Shown here one piece after another: positions 1 through 6,647 of a stretch of DNA of 28,660 nucleotides. Each line of letters opens with the position of its first letter. The stretch's first letter is position 1. The notes under the pieces were generated by a model. The model was not told the DNA's origin. It searched no databases and was given only the letters and a program-made list of their open reading frames with translations. The position numbers were made by a program, and so were the translations under genes. Source of the stretch: Phycisphaerae bacterium (lineage in GTDB: Bacteria > Planctomycetota > Phycisphaerae > Sedimentisphaerales > SG8-4); assembly GCA_030603035.1 (NCBI GenBank), contig JAUVYQ010000016.1, positions 1 through 28,660 of the forward strand. The letters run 5' to 3'.

Positions 1-93
1 CAAACAGATACGATTTATTGTTCAGAGGACGCTGGCTGTTTTTGCCAGGTGAACCAGCAAATTGAAAAGATCGACAAATGTTCAGAAACATAA
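1..93 (+). CDS. possible 3' end of an upstream gene (partial)
   Basis: Frame 1 is open from the window edge to a TAA at 91-93, giving 30 residues ending in KIDKCSET. The tail has three cysteines in its middle (the CFC part is visible) and a polar, helix-like end. It is too short to assign a family, and 30 open codons can occur by chance. It is listed because the sequence turns AT-rich and repeat-bearing right after the stop, as expected at a real gene end. Confidence 0.3.
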   Translation, partial: QTDTIYCSEDAGCFCQVNQQIEKIDKCSET

Positions 94-424
94 GATTTGG
101 AATTTGAGGGATTAGCCACGGCGGCTGGCCAATAAGAAACCAAAGTCGAAACTTCGCCCGTAGGGCTTCCACAATTTTGCATTTTACATTTTAATCTTTG
201 ATTTTCCCTCCTCCCCCTTAATTCCCGTCAAAATAATTCTGTCTCGATTCGTGGCAATTCGTGGCAAAAAAATCTGTCAAATATCCGTCCTAAAGGCGTG
301 TTATTTTGCACAAAAATAGCCGGTTTTATAGTTACTTTTTCGCAAGTGGAATGTAAAATCAGCCGAGCAGAGAATTGCGTTGCAGATTGCAAAGAGAAAG
401 GCAAATTTGGGGGCATTGTATAAG
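94..424. other. intergenic leader, no gene seen
   Basis: This 331-base stretch shows no convincing coding frame. It contains T-rich runs (about 176-232), a tandem 10-base repeat at 247-266, and a weak promoter-like pair before the next gene: TTGCAC at 306-311 and TATAGT or TAGTTA at about 327-334. The promoter spacing is imperfect, so it is only a candidate for the oxidoreductase-like gene that starts at 425. Confidence 0.4.
247..266 (+). repeat. tandem ATTCGTGGCA repeat
   Basis: Two exact, adjacent copies of ATTCGTGGCA lie at 247-256 and 257-266, followed by an A-run. They sit in the untranslated leader of the downstream gene. No function is evident. They match in style the other short patterned repeats found between genes in this window. 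Confidence 0.7.
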
Positions 425-1507
425 ATGAGCGAAGGCAAATTAAAAACCGCAGTACTCGGCCTCAATGATCAGGGCCGGCTCCTGCTCGAAGCGGCATCGA
501 AAATCGATTATTTCGAGATTGAGGCCGTCGCCGACAAAGACCCCACCCTCGCCGAAAGAGTCGCTGCGGAATACAAATGTGCGGCCTTCGACGATTACCG
601 GCAATTGATAATCCAAAATCAGCTTGATTGCCTCTTCGTTGCCGCTGGTATGTACAGTTGCGATGAGTATGTGCGAATGGCGATGAAGAAAAAATTCAAT
701 ATACTCAAGCTGGCGCCGGCGGCGAGGAATTTTGAAGAGGCGGCGGAGTTTGTCCGGCTGGCCGAAGATGAAAACATAAAGTTTGCCATTGCAAACGTGA
801 GCCGATTCGCCCAAAGCTTTCTCGCTTTCCGCCAGTTTTTTCAACAAGGCCGAATCGAACAAATTTTTCTGATAACCGCCTTTTGCAATGTTGGCGACCA
901 GCCGCACCGGGACCCCAAACACGATAGAGTGCCTTCGGGAACCCAGCCTGCCTGGCAGACCGACCCGAAACTGGCCGGCGGGGGAGTGCTGCTTCGCAAC
1001 TGTTACGGAATAATCGACCAGATAATCTGGAACTTTCCCACGCCAGAGCAGGTTTATTCATTAAACACAAACCAGGCGGCAGATAGACAACAGCGGCTCT
1101 ATTTGACAGAAGATACTGCTGTTGTAACGATGAAGTTTAGCGACACTCTTATTGGCAATCTGATAGCGAGCAAGGCCTTTGGGCCAGGACAGAAATTGCT
1201 GAAGGTCTACGGCAAAGACAGAATTTTGACAGTCAGCAATAAGCAACTTACCGTCAGCGATGGGCTTGGTCAGACGAGCGAGGAATTAAAATACGACGAC
1301 GATGAGGTTGGCTGGTATAGGGCGCTACTGGAGAATTTTGCCCTAAGTATATTATCGCCGGATGAAAATAAGCTCTGCAGCAGCGGCAGAGAGAACCTGA
1401 AGAATATGGCGGTCATTGAATCAGCTTATCTTTCGGCGCGGACGGCTATGCCGGAAGAGCCCGGCAGGATTCTGCAGATGGCACAGATCGAGCCGACAAG
1501 TATTTAG
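425..1507 (+). CDS. Gfo/Idh/MocA-fold protein, probably catalytically degenerate
   Basis: The 360-residue product has the two-domain layout of the Gfo/Idh/MocA sugar or polyol dehydrogenases: an N-terminal Rossmann fold (residues 7-120, AVLGLNDQG at 9-17, acidic AVADKDP at 34-40) and a C-terminal alpha/beta domain beginning with GGGVLL near 180. The family's key residues look eroded. The nucleotide loop reads GLNDQG, not GxGxxG. The EKP catalytic motif is replaced by KLAP at 95-98. The segment after GGG reads RNCYGIID, so the usual Asp and His are missing. I infer a non-catalytic or changed-function member. The ATG at 425 is preferred over the one at 380, because the extra 15 residues precede the first beta strand and are unlike the family. 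Its stop overlaps the convergent protease gene by 4 bases. Confidence 0.8.
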   Translation: MSEGKLKTAVLGLNDQGRLLLEAASKIDYFEIEAVADKDPTLAERVAAEYKCAAFDDYRQLIIQNQLDCLFVAAGMYSCDEYVRMAMKKKFNILKLAPAARNFEEAAEFVRLAEDENIKFAIANVSRFAQSFLAFRQFFQQGRIEQIFLITAFCNVGDQPHRDPKHDRVPSGTQPAWQTDPKLAGGGVLLRNCYGIIDQIIWNFPTPEQVYSLNTNQAADRQQRLYLTEDTAVVTMKFSDTLIGNLIASKAFGPGQKLLKVYGKDRILTVSNKQLTVSDGLGQTSEELKYDDDEVGWYRALLENFALSILSPDENKLCSSGRENLKNMAVIESAYLSARTAMPEEPGRILQMAQIEPTSI

Positions 1508-2340
1508 TCGGGCTTTTTTGAATCTTTTAATTTTGCTAACTGTTCGAGGACAAACTTTCGATAATCCTCTCTTCCGATTCTTAGGCCGCCGAAGGTGCCG
1601 TACCTTGTTTGAATCCTTCCGTTCAAATATGCCAGCCGATTTTGAGGGTCCGGGTGCGTTGAGAAAAACTCAACCGGCCTGACCGCATCCTCCCCCTCAA
1701 GCATTTCCATAGATTTAATCACACCATAAGGATTGTAGCCGGCGGCAACCATATAATCGAGACCGGCCAAATCAGCCTCTCGCTCGTCCTTTCTGTTATA
1801 TCGAAGGCCAATAATTTGTCGAGCGAGGTCTGCCGCCTGTAAAGCACCCGCCGGTACTTTCGCACCACTGAGGGCAGCAGCTAAAAGCATTATTCCCGAC
1901 TCGCTGGTCTCGCGGCTGGCAGCGGCTGCGTAGTGCCTTGCGACAACGTGCACTATCTCGTGGGCCAATATTCCTGCAAGCTGTGCCTCGGTTGTCAGCT
2001 TTTTTAGCATCCCCTTTGTGATAAAGACATACCCGCCGGGCAGAGTGAAGGCATTAATCGATTTATCATTCAATGCGACAAAGTGATAGTCCCAATAGGG
2101 CTTATGGCTAACGCGAGCAATTCTTTGTCCGACACTGTCAATGTAGTTTTGCAAAGTCTTATTGTCAATTCTGCCGCCCATTTCCTTTTCAACTTCAGGA
2201 GCATATTGGCGCCCTATTTCAAAATCCTGCTGTTCCGAAATCATCATAAGGCGTTTTTGGCCGGTTATGGGATTGACTGCACAGCCGGTGCAGAGGCAGA
2301 ATATAACGGCTGATATTAGCAGGGCCAATTTTTTTGACAT
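1504..2340 (-). CDS. M48-family metalloprotease, putative lipoprotein
   Basis: This 278-residue protein is a periplasmic or membrane-anchored zinc metallopeptidase of the M48 (Oma1/BepA/LoiP-like) group, which usually handles envelope protein quality control. It starts with a basic, hydrophobic signal segment ending in LCTGC. Cys20 is the likely lipidated residue, although the residue at -3 is Cys where Leu is usual. The following AVNPITGQKRLMM is characteristic of these lipoproteins. The zinc motif HEIVHVVARH appears around residue 126, and the third ligand is in EREADLAGLDYM. There are no TPR repeats, so it resembles the short LoiP/YcaL forms more than BepA. It is transcribed away from the Rnf block and converges on the oxidoreductase-like gene. 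A TATAAT -10 box on this strand (2392-2397) lies inside the divergent promoter region. Confidence 0.9.
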   Translation of the reverse strand: MSKKLALLISAVIFCLCTGCAVNPITGQKRLMMISEQQDFEIGRQYAPEVEKEMGGRIDNKTLQNYIDSVGQRIARVSHKPYWDYHFVALNDKSINAFTLPGGYVFITKGMLKKLTTEAQLAGILAHEIVHVVARHYAAAASRETSESGIMLLAAALSGAKVPAGALQAADLARQIIGLRYNRKDEREADLAGLDYMVAAGYNPYGVIKSMEMLEGEDAVRPVEFFSTHPDPQNRLAYLNGRIQTRYGTFGGLRIGREDYRKFVLEQLAKLKDSKKPD

Positions 2341-2370
2341 AATTATGCCTGCAATTATGAAAAGTTCTGT

Positions 2371-2399
2371 TTGAAAATCTCAACTATATCTATTATAAA
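2371..2399 (+). promoter_or_regulatory. sigma-70 type promoter for the rnf block
   Basis: TTGAAA at 2371-2376 and TATAAA at 2394-2399 are separated by exactly 17 bases, close to consensus at both boxes. Transcription would begin near 2406, about 24 bases before the GTG at 2430. The same bases read on the other strand give a perfect TATAAT (2392-2397) facing the M48 gene, so the two divergent promoters would share their -10 region. Confidence 0.6.
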
Positions 2400-2429
2400 T
2401 TCGGTTTATTTTATACGATAGGAAAAACT

Positions 2430-2699
2430 GTGGCCCAGCAAAAATTCTGCCAAGACTGCAACCAGAAACACGACTGCCGGGAGGTTTACCAGAAGGTGGG
2501 AAACACTAAAGGCCCCTCGGTCGTTTTCAAAGCTGTGGTTGCGTTCCTGCTGCCGATATTGGTTTTTATTGCCTCTTTAGCAGCTTTTGAAGCGATTTTG
2601 GCCAGAACAGCCCTTAGCTTTGTGCTGGCTGTGGCAGTGACTTTTGTTATGATGTCGATTGTAAAGGCGATAAACAGGCAACCTGGTAAAAACAAATAA
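2430..2699 (+). CDS. small Cys-motif two-helix membrane protein, RseC-like (tentative)
   Basis: This 89-residue product begins with a GTG behind AGGAAA. The N-terminus has three cysteines in CQDCNQKHDC (residues 7-16), able to bind a metal or form disulfides. Two hydrophobic helices follow (about 31-51 and 57-78), then a basic tail. A Cys motif joined to two membrane helices recalls the RseC/SoxR-reducing-system proteins found near rnf/rsx genes, but this one is shorter and lacks their N-terminal beta domain. It is first behind the operon promoter and 18 bases before rnfC, so I infer it is co-transcribed with the complex. The name is tentative; the gene itself looks real. Confidence 0.65.
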   Translation: MAQQKFCQDCNQKHDCREVYQKVGNTKGPSVVFKAVVAFLLPILVFIASLAAFEAILARTALSFVLAVAVTFVMMSIVKAINRQPGKNK

Positions 2700-2717
2700 T
2701 CCTGGTATTTCTCAAAT

Positions 2718-4091
2718 ATGAGAATTGATACTAAAGGCAGATTTACTTTTACGGGCGGAACCCACCCTCCGGAAAGCAAAGCGCTTACCAGTGAAAGCAA
2801 GATACAGTCTTTCCCTGCCGTCAAACAAGCTGCAATAATGCTGAGCCAGCATACCGGTGCTGTTTGCCGGCCTCTGACCAGAAAAGGAAACACGGTGCAG
2901 GCAGGTCAAAAGATCGGCGACTCGGATGCATTTGTGTCGGCACCGGTTCATTCTCCCGTCACCGGCAAAGTAAAAGAAATCACCCTGCAGTCGCACCCGG
3001 TTTTAGGGCGAAGCCCGTCAATAGTTATAGATGCGCTACCCCACTATCCGCCAAAGCGGCCGGACTTTAAGTTAAAGGATGATTTCGATGAAAACAGCTA
3101 TTCAGCGGAACAGATATGCGATGCCGTCCGTCAGGCGGGTATCGTTGGTATGGGTGGCGCCGGGTTCCCGACGAGGGTAAAGATAGAACCAAACCCGCGA
3201 TTGCCCAAAGAGATACTAATCATCAACGGATGCGAGTGCGAGCCGTATATTACCTGCGACTATCGTATTATGCTTGAGTGGACGAACCAAATCATCGCGG
3301 GAATCAAACTTGCCAGAAGAGCGTCCGGCTGCTCCAAGGTCTTTATCGGCATCGAAGATAACAAGCCGGAAGCGATAGAGGTGATGAACGCAGCGCTGAA
3401 CACCTGCGCAGACAGTGACGGCATCAAAGTTGTTCCGGTCAAAACAAAATATCCACAAGGGGGCGAAAGGCAGCTTATAAAAGCGATTCTAAAAAAAGAT
3501 GTCCCCACAGGCGGAATTCCGCCGATGATTGGTGTGGTGGTTCTTAACGTTGCCACTGTCGCGGCGATAGCGGAAGCGGTCGTTTATGATTCGCCGCTGA
3601 CCCACAGGGTCGTAACCGTTACGGGAGAAGGAATTGCAAATCCCGGCAATTTCTACGTCCCGGTAGGAACACCGGTCGGCGAGCTTATCGAATTCTGTGG
3701 AGGATTGACCGAGGAAGCGGTAAAGGTCATTCTTGGCGGGCCGATGATGGGAATAGCAATCGCCGATTTGACAACGCCTGTTACAAAAACCACCGGCGCA
3801 ATAACGGTATTAACAAAAAAACAAATCGGCGCAGCCAAATTTGCAGGGCAACAAACGCCGTGTATTCGCTGCGGCAGATGCCTTGAAGTTTGTCCCGAGC
3901 ATTTGAACCCGACCAAAATCGCCCATGCGGTAAAAAATAATCTTCTGGATGTAGCAGAAAACTATTATATCAATGCGTGTATGGAGTGCGGCTGCTGCAG
4001 TTACGTTTGCCCGGCCAATATAGAACTGACAGGATATATCAAGACAGGCAAAACGCTTCTTGCCGGGCAAAAGGAAAGTTCGCCGGGATAA
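2718..4091 (+). CDS. rnfC: RnfC, NADH/FMN- and Fe-S-binding subunit of the Rnf complex
   Basis: This peripheral subunit exchanges electrons with NAD(H) in the Rnf ion-translocating ferredoxin:NAD+ oxidoreductase. The 457-residue protein has the RnfC N-terminal barrel-sandwich region opening with GGTHPPESK, then a nucleotide/FMN-binding domain like complex I NuoF with GIVGMGGAGFPTRVK, NGCECEPYITCD and GGERQLIKAIL. Two classical 4Fe-4S motifs close it: CIRCGRCLEVCP (Cys 382, 385, 388, 392) and CMECGCCSYVCP (Cys 421, 424, 427, 431). The length fits the compact form without the long Ala/Lys-rich C-terminal repeats of enterobacterial RsxC. It is followed by a 55-base spacer with a hairpin before rnfD. 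Confidence 0.96.
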   Translation: MRIDTKGRFTFTGGTHPPESKALTSESKIQSFPAVKQAAIMLSQHTGAVCRPLTRKGNTVQAGQKIGDSDAFVSAPVHSPVTGKVKEITLQSHPVLGRSPSIVIDALPHYPPKRPDFKLKDDFDENSYSAEQICDAVRQAGIVGMGGAGFPTRVKIEPNPRLPKEILIINGCECEPYITCDYRIMLEWTNQIIAGIKLARRASGCSKVFIGIEDNKPEAIEVMNAALNTCADSDGIKVVPVKTKYPQGGERQLIKAILKKDVPTGGIPPMIGVVVLNVATVAAIAEAVVYDSPLTHRVVTVTGEGIANPGNFYVPVGTPVGELIEFCGGLTEEAVKVILGGPMMGIAIADLTTPVTKTTGAITVLTKKQIGAAKFAGQQTPCIRCGRCLEVCPEHLNPTKIAHAVKNNLLDVAENYYINACMECGCCSYVCPANIELTGYIKTGKTLLAGQKESSPG

Positions 4092-4102
4092 CCAACGTGA
4101 AG

Positions 4103-4132
4103 CGTATCTCGTGAAGCGTGAAGTGAGATACG
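4103..4132 (+). repeat. palindromic spacer element before rnfD
   Basis: CGTATCTC (4103-4110) pairs perfectly with GAGATACG (4125-4132) around a 14-base loop made of repeated GTGAAG units. The word GTGAAGCGT and variants recur through 4097-4123. It lies in the short rnfC-rnfD gap. It has no T-tract, so it is not a typical terminator. It may be an mRNA-processing or translation-control hairpin, or just a dispersed intergenic repeat. Confidence 0.65.
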
Positions 4133-4146
4133 AGAAACGAAACGAG

Positions 4147-5199
4147 ATGGAAGATAAGAGATACGACAATATAACGGTTTCGTCTGCACCTCATATCAGC
4201 AAAGCGCTTTCGACCCGCAGCGTGATGATAGATGTTATAATTGGTTTGGTCCCTGCTATGGCGGCAGCCGGCTATTATTTCCGCATCTATGCGCTCACCC
4301 TTATTTGCACCTGTGTTATTTCAGCAGTTGCAACCGAATGGCTTTGCAATCTAATCCGCAAAAAGCCCAATTCCCTCGGCGACCTCAGTGCGGTGGTTAC
4401 GGGGATAATCCTTGCGCTGTCTCTTCCGCCGAGCCTGAAAATTTGGGCAGCGGTAATCGGCAGCGTTTTCGCTGTCGCAATCGGGAAAATGGTCTTCGGG
4501 GGGCTCGGGGCCAATATCTTCAACCCTGCTATGGTCGGCAGAGCATTTCTGACCGTCTCTTTCGGTATGATGATGACAAGCTGGACGGTTCCGGCGACGA
4601 TCGATTCGGTGAAGGCCGAAATAGCGCCGGATAATAGGGTCAAGGCGGTTGCTGAAGACAGTCCCGTGCACGCACGAACACGAGCAACACCATTAGCTTT
4701 GAGTAAAGAGGCCATAAAAGACAAAACCGGAGCACAAGCTCTGAACGAGCAACTTAAAGCTATGTTTACCGGGGAGGTTGGCGGATGCCTCGGGGAGACG
4801 AGCGCTCTGGCTCTTCTGATTGGCGGTATCTACCTCTTAATAAGACGGACGATAAACTTTCACATCTCGCTGGCCGTCTTGCTATCGGCTTTTGTCTTTG
4901 CAACAATTGCTTACCTAATAAATCCGGATGCCTACATCCCACCGGTGTGCCACTTATGCAGCGGTGGGCTATTAATCGGCGCATTTTTCATAGCTACCGA
5001 CCCCGTTACAGCTCCTTTGACGACTAAAGGAATGTGGATTTTCGGAATTGGAGTGGGGACGATAACGATGCTGATAAGAATTGTGGGAGGATATCCGGAA
5101 GGCGTGATGTATTCTGTGCTCTTAATGAACGCTGTAACGCCCTTGATTGACAGGTTCTGCAAGCTGGTCCCGGCGGGAGGCAAGCTGAGTATGAAGTGA
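4147..5199 (+). CDS. rnfD: RnfD, membrane subunit of the Rnf complex
   Basis: This integral membrane subunit carries covalently bound FMN and helps form the ion channel. The chosen ATG gives 350 residues starting MEDKRYDNITVSSAPHI, the usual opening of RnfD/NqrB proteins; upstream in-frame codons fall inside the hairpin spacer. About nine hydrophobic segments are visible, with the family signatures LSLPPSLKIWAAVIGS, GGLGANIFNPAMVGRAFL and IATDPVTAPLTTKG. The flavin-linked Thr is expected in the region after CLGETSALALLIGG or in RTRATPLA; the latter contains TRATPLA, which resembles the NqrB/RnfD SGATPL site with Ala replaced by Arg. No strong ribosome binding site is visible before this ATG. 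A tandem GTGAGCTAAA repeat covers its stop codon. Confidence 0.94.
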   Translation: MEDKRYDNITVSSAPHISKALSTRSVMIDVIIGLVPAMAAAGYYFRIYALTLICTCVISAVATEWLCNLIRKKPNSLGDLSAVVTGIILALSLPPSLKIWAAVIGSVFAVAIGKMVFGGLGANIFNPAMVGRAFLTVSFGMMMTSWTVPATIDSVKAEIAPDNRVKAVAEDSPVHARTRATPLALSKEAIKDKTGAQALNEQLKAMFTGEVGGCLGETSALALLIGGIYLLIRRTINFHISLAVLLSAFVFATIAYLINPDAYIPPVCHLCSGGLLIGAFFIATDPVTAPLTTKGMWIFGIGVGTITMLIRIVGGYPEGVMYSVLLMNAVTPLIDRFCKLVPAGGKLSMK

Positions 5200-5282
5200 G
5201 CTAAAGTGAGCTAAAGTTATTATAATCTTATGCGTACTGTACTTCAGGCACTTTGAACTGTAGGCACTTAACACTTTAGTGC
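5196..5282 (+). repeat. patterned spacer between rnfD and rnfG
   Basis: GTGAGCTAAA occurs twice in tandem (5196-5205, 5206-5215), including the rnfD stop codon. Further on, AGGCACTT occurs twice (5246-5253, 5262-5269), and GCACTTAACACTTTAGTGC (5264-5282) is an imperfect palindrome. The words ACTT, GCACT and CTTTAG recur through the gap. No promoter or terminator is evident in the spacer. Confidence 0.6.
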
Positions 5283-5306
5283 TTTGGTGGCAGAAAAGGT
5301 TTAATA

Positions 5307-5924
5307 ATGCTTAAGATAAAACATTTTATCCAACAAAGCTGGCTGTTGATTGTTGCGTCATTCTTATTTGGACTGTTGATAGCGGTGACTAACGCCGGCC
5401 TGGATGAGAGAATAAAGCAGAACGAGAAGGACAAACTCAATGACCTAATGAAAGCGCTCGTTACCGATGCCAATGACTTCAAGATAGAGATACAAGGTGT
5501 CCAGATACCCGGCAAAAGGGGTAGGGTAACTGAGACGGATATTTACAAGGTCCTTGATGATGACGGCAACAGGATGGGGTTTGCATTCGTGGCCGAAGGG
5601 CCCGGCTTTCAGGACAAGATTAAACTTGTGATAGCTATCGACTCCAAGTGTGAAAAGTTCCTGGGATTCAAAGTGCTCTCAAGCAATGAAACGCCAGGAT
5701 TTGGCAGCAAGATTATCACCGATGAGGATTTTGCCAACCAATTTAAGCAAGCGCCCGCATCTAAGCTCGAACTTGTCAAAGCAGGGAAAACAAAGGAAAC
5801 CGAAATCGTTGCCATCACCGGAGCGACGGTCAGCAGTGAGGCAGTAGTTAAGATATTCAATAAATATACTGATAAGATAAAAGCACGGTTGAAAACGGAA
5901 GGGCTGATTGGCAATGGCAAGTGA
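5307..5924 (+). CDS. rnfG: RnfG, FMN-binding subunit of the Rnf complex
   Basis: This 205-residue subunit has one N-terminal membrane anchor (about residues 10-30) and an extracytoplasmic FMN-binding domain. The family motif appears as AITGATVSS near residue 174, and the Thr in GAT is the expected covalent FMN attachment site. The Asp normally three residues before the S/T of (S/T)GAT is Val here, so the Dxx(S/T)GAT signal for the ApbE flavin transferase is imperfect. GFGSKI and the preceding SNETPG are also typical. An AGAAAAGG ribosome binding site precedes the ATG. Its end overlaps rnfE by 11 bases, which suggests translational coupling. Confidence 0.93.
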   Translation: MLKIKHFIQQSWLLIVASFLFGLLIAVTNAGLDERIKQNEKDKLNDLMKALVTDANDFKIEIQGVQIPGKRGRVTETDIYKVLDDDGNRMGFAFVAEGPGFQDKIKLVIAIDSKCEKFLGFKVLSSNETPGFGSKIITDEDFANQFKQAPASKLELVKAGKTKETEIVAITGATVSSEAVVKIFNKYTDKIKARLKTEGLIGNGK

Positions 5925-6555
5925 CAGACAAGCTGGCGGCGGTCTTTATAAGCAAACGCTTCTGGCTGGATTGTGGCGTGAGAATCCGGTGTTTCGGCTG
6001 CTATTAGGAATGTGCCCGACGCTGGCGGTTACGGCCGCAGTCAAGCCGGCTTTGACTATGGGTCTTTGTGTCATCTTTGTATTGCTGTGCAGCAACATCG
6101 TGGTCAGCGTAATGCGCAACTTTCTCAAGCCGCACCTGCGAATCCTGATGTTTACGCTGACGATAGCAACCTTTGTTACCATAGCGGATTTGTTCCTGAA
6201 GGCGTTTCAGCCGGTGATGAGTGAAACGCTTGGGCCATACGTCCCTTTGATTATCGTCAACTGCATTATCATTTGCCGGGCCGAGGCCTGTGCCAGTAAG
6301 AACGGCCTCGTCGTAAGTGTTATTGATGCACTGGGAATGGGCATCGGCTTTACATTAACATTGTGCGTTCTGGCGAGCATCAGGGAGCTGCTCTCAACAG
6401 GGGAGATATTCGAGGTGCAGTTGATGCCCGATGCGTTCGTGCCGTGGGCCGCTATGAGTATGCCTGTGGGAGCATTTATAACTTTGGGGCTGCTGTTAGG
6501 ATTGGTGAACATAGTCTGCAAAAAGAAAGCGAGGAGTTCGTGCCATGAGCTGTAA
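5914..6555 (+). CDS. rnfE: RnfE, membrane subunit of the Rnf complex
   Basis: This is a six-helix integral membrane subunit of the RnfA/RnfE/NqrD family that forms the ion path with RnfA. The ATG at 5914 gives MASDRQAGG and 213 residues; a TTG two codons upstream is possible but unnecessary. Family signatures are ENPVFRLLLGMCPTLAVT, LIIVNCIIICRAEA (with the Cys that binds the intramembrane Fe-S cluster) and GMGIGFTLTLCVLASIRE. The last helix, AAMSMPVGAFITLGLLLGLV, is followed by a basic tail ending in CHEL. A diverged second copy of this last helix-coding stretch lies immediately downstream, out of frame with rnfE, which raises the possibility that the native C-terminus was altered. Confidence 0.94.
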   Translation: MASDRQAGGGLYKQTLLAGLWRENPVFRLLLGMCPTLAVTAAVKPALTMGLCVIFVLLCSNIVVSVMRNFLKPHLRILMFTLTIATFVTIADLFLKAFQPVMSETLGPYVPLIIVNCIIICRAEACASKNGLVVSVIDALGMGIGFTLTLCVLASIRELLSTGEIFEVQLMPDAFVPWAAMSMPVGAFITLGLLLGLVNIVCKKKARSSCHEL

Positions 6556-6635
6556 TGAGCATGCTGGTAGGAGCATTTATAACTTTAGGGCTGCTATTAG
6601 GATTGGTGAACGCAGTCTGTAACAGAAAAAGTTAA
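6555..6635 (+). CDS. 26-residue mini-ORF, duplicate of the rnfE C-terminal helix
   Basis: An ATG shares one base with the rnfE stop (TAATG) and opens MSMLVGAFITLGLLLGLV followed by NAVCNRKS and TAA. It repeats rnfE codons starting at 6454. Over the first 66 bases the two copies differ at 9 positions by my count. Five of these are silent third-position changes; the other four alter two codons (Pro to Leu, Ile to Ala). It could be a translation-coupled one-helix peptide, or the C-terminal stub of a second rnfE allele left by recombination or slippage. Expression is unproven. The rnfA ribosome binding site (AAAAGGAAAG) overlaps or follows its stop. Confidence 0.4.
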   Translation: MSMLVGAFITLGLLLGLVNAVCNRKS

Positions 6636-6647
6636 AAGGAAAGATTT

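Noticed and set aside
380..424. Upstream ATG extending the oxidoreductase-like protein by 15 residues
   Set aside because: The extension precedes the first strand of the Rossmann fold, which family members start within a few residues, and the ATG at 425 fits better.
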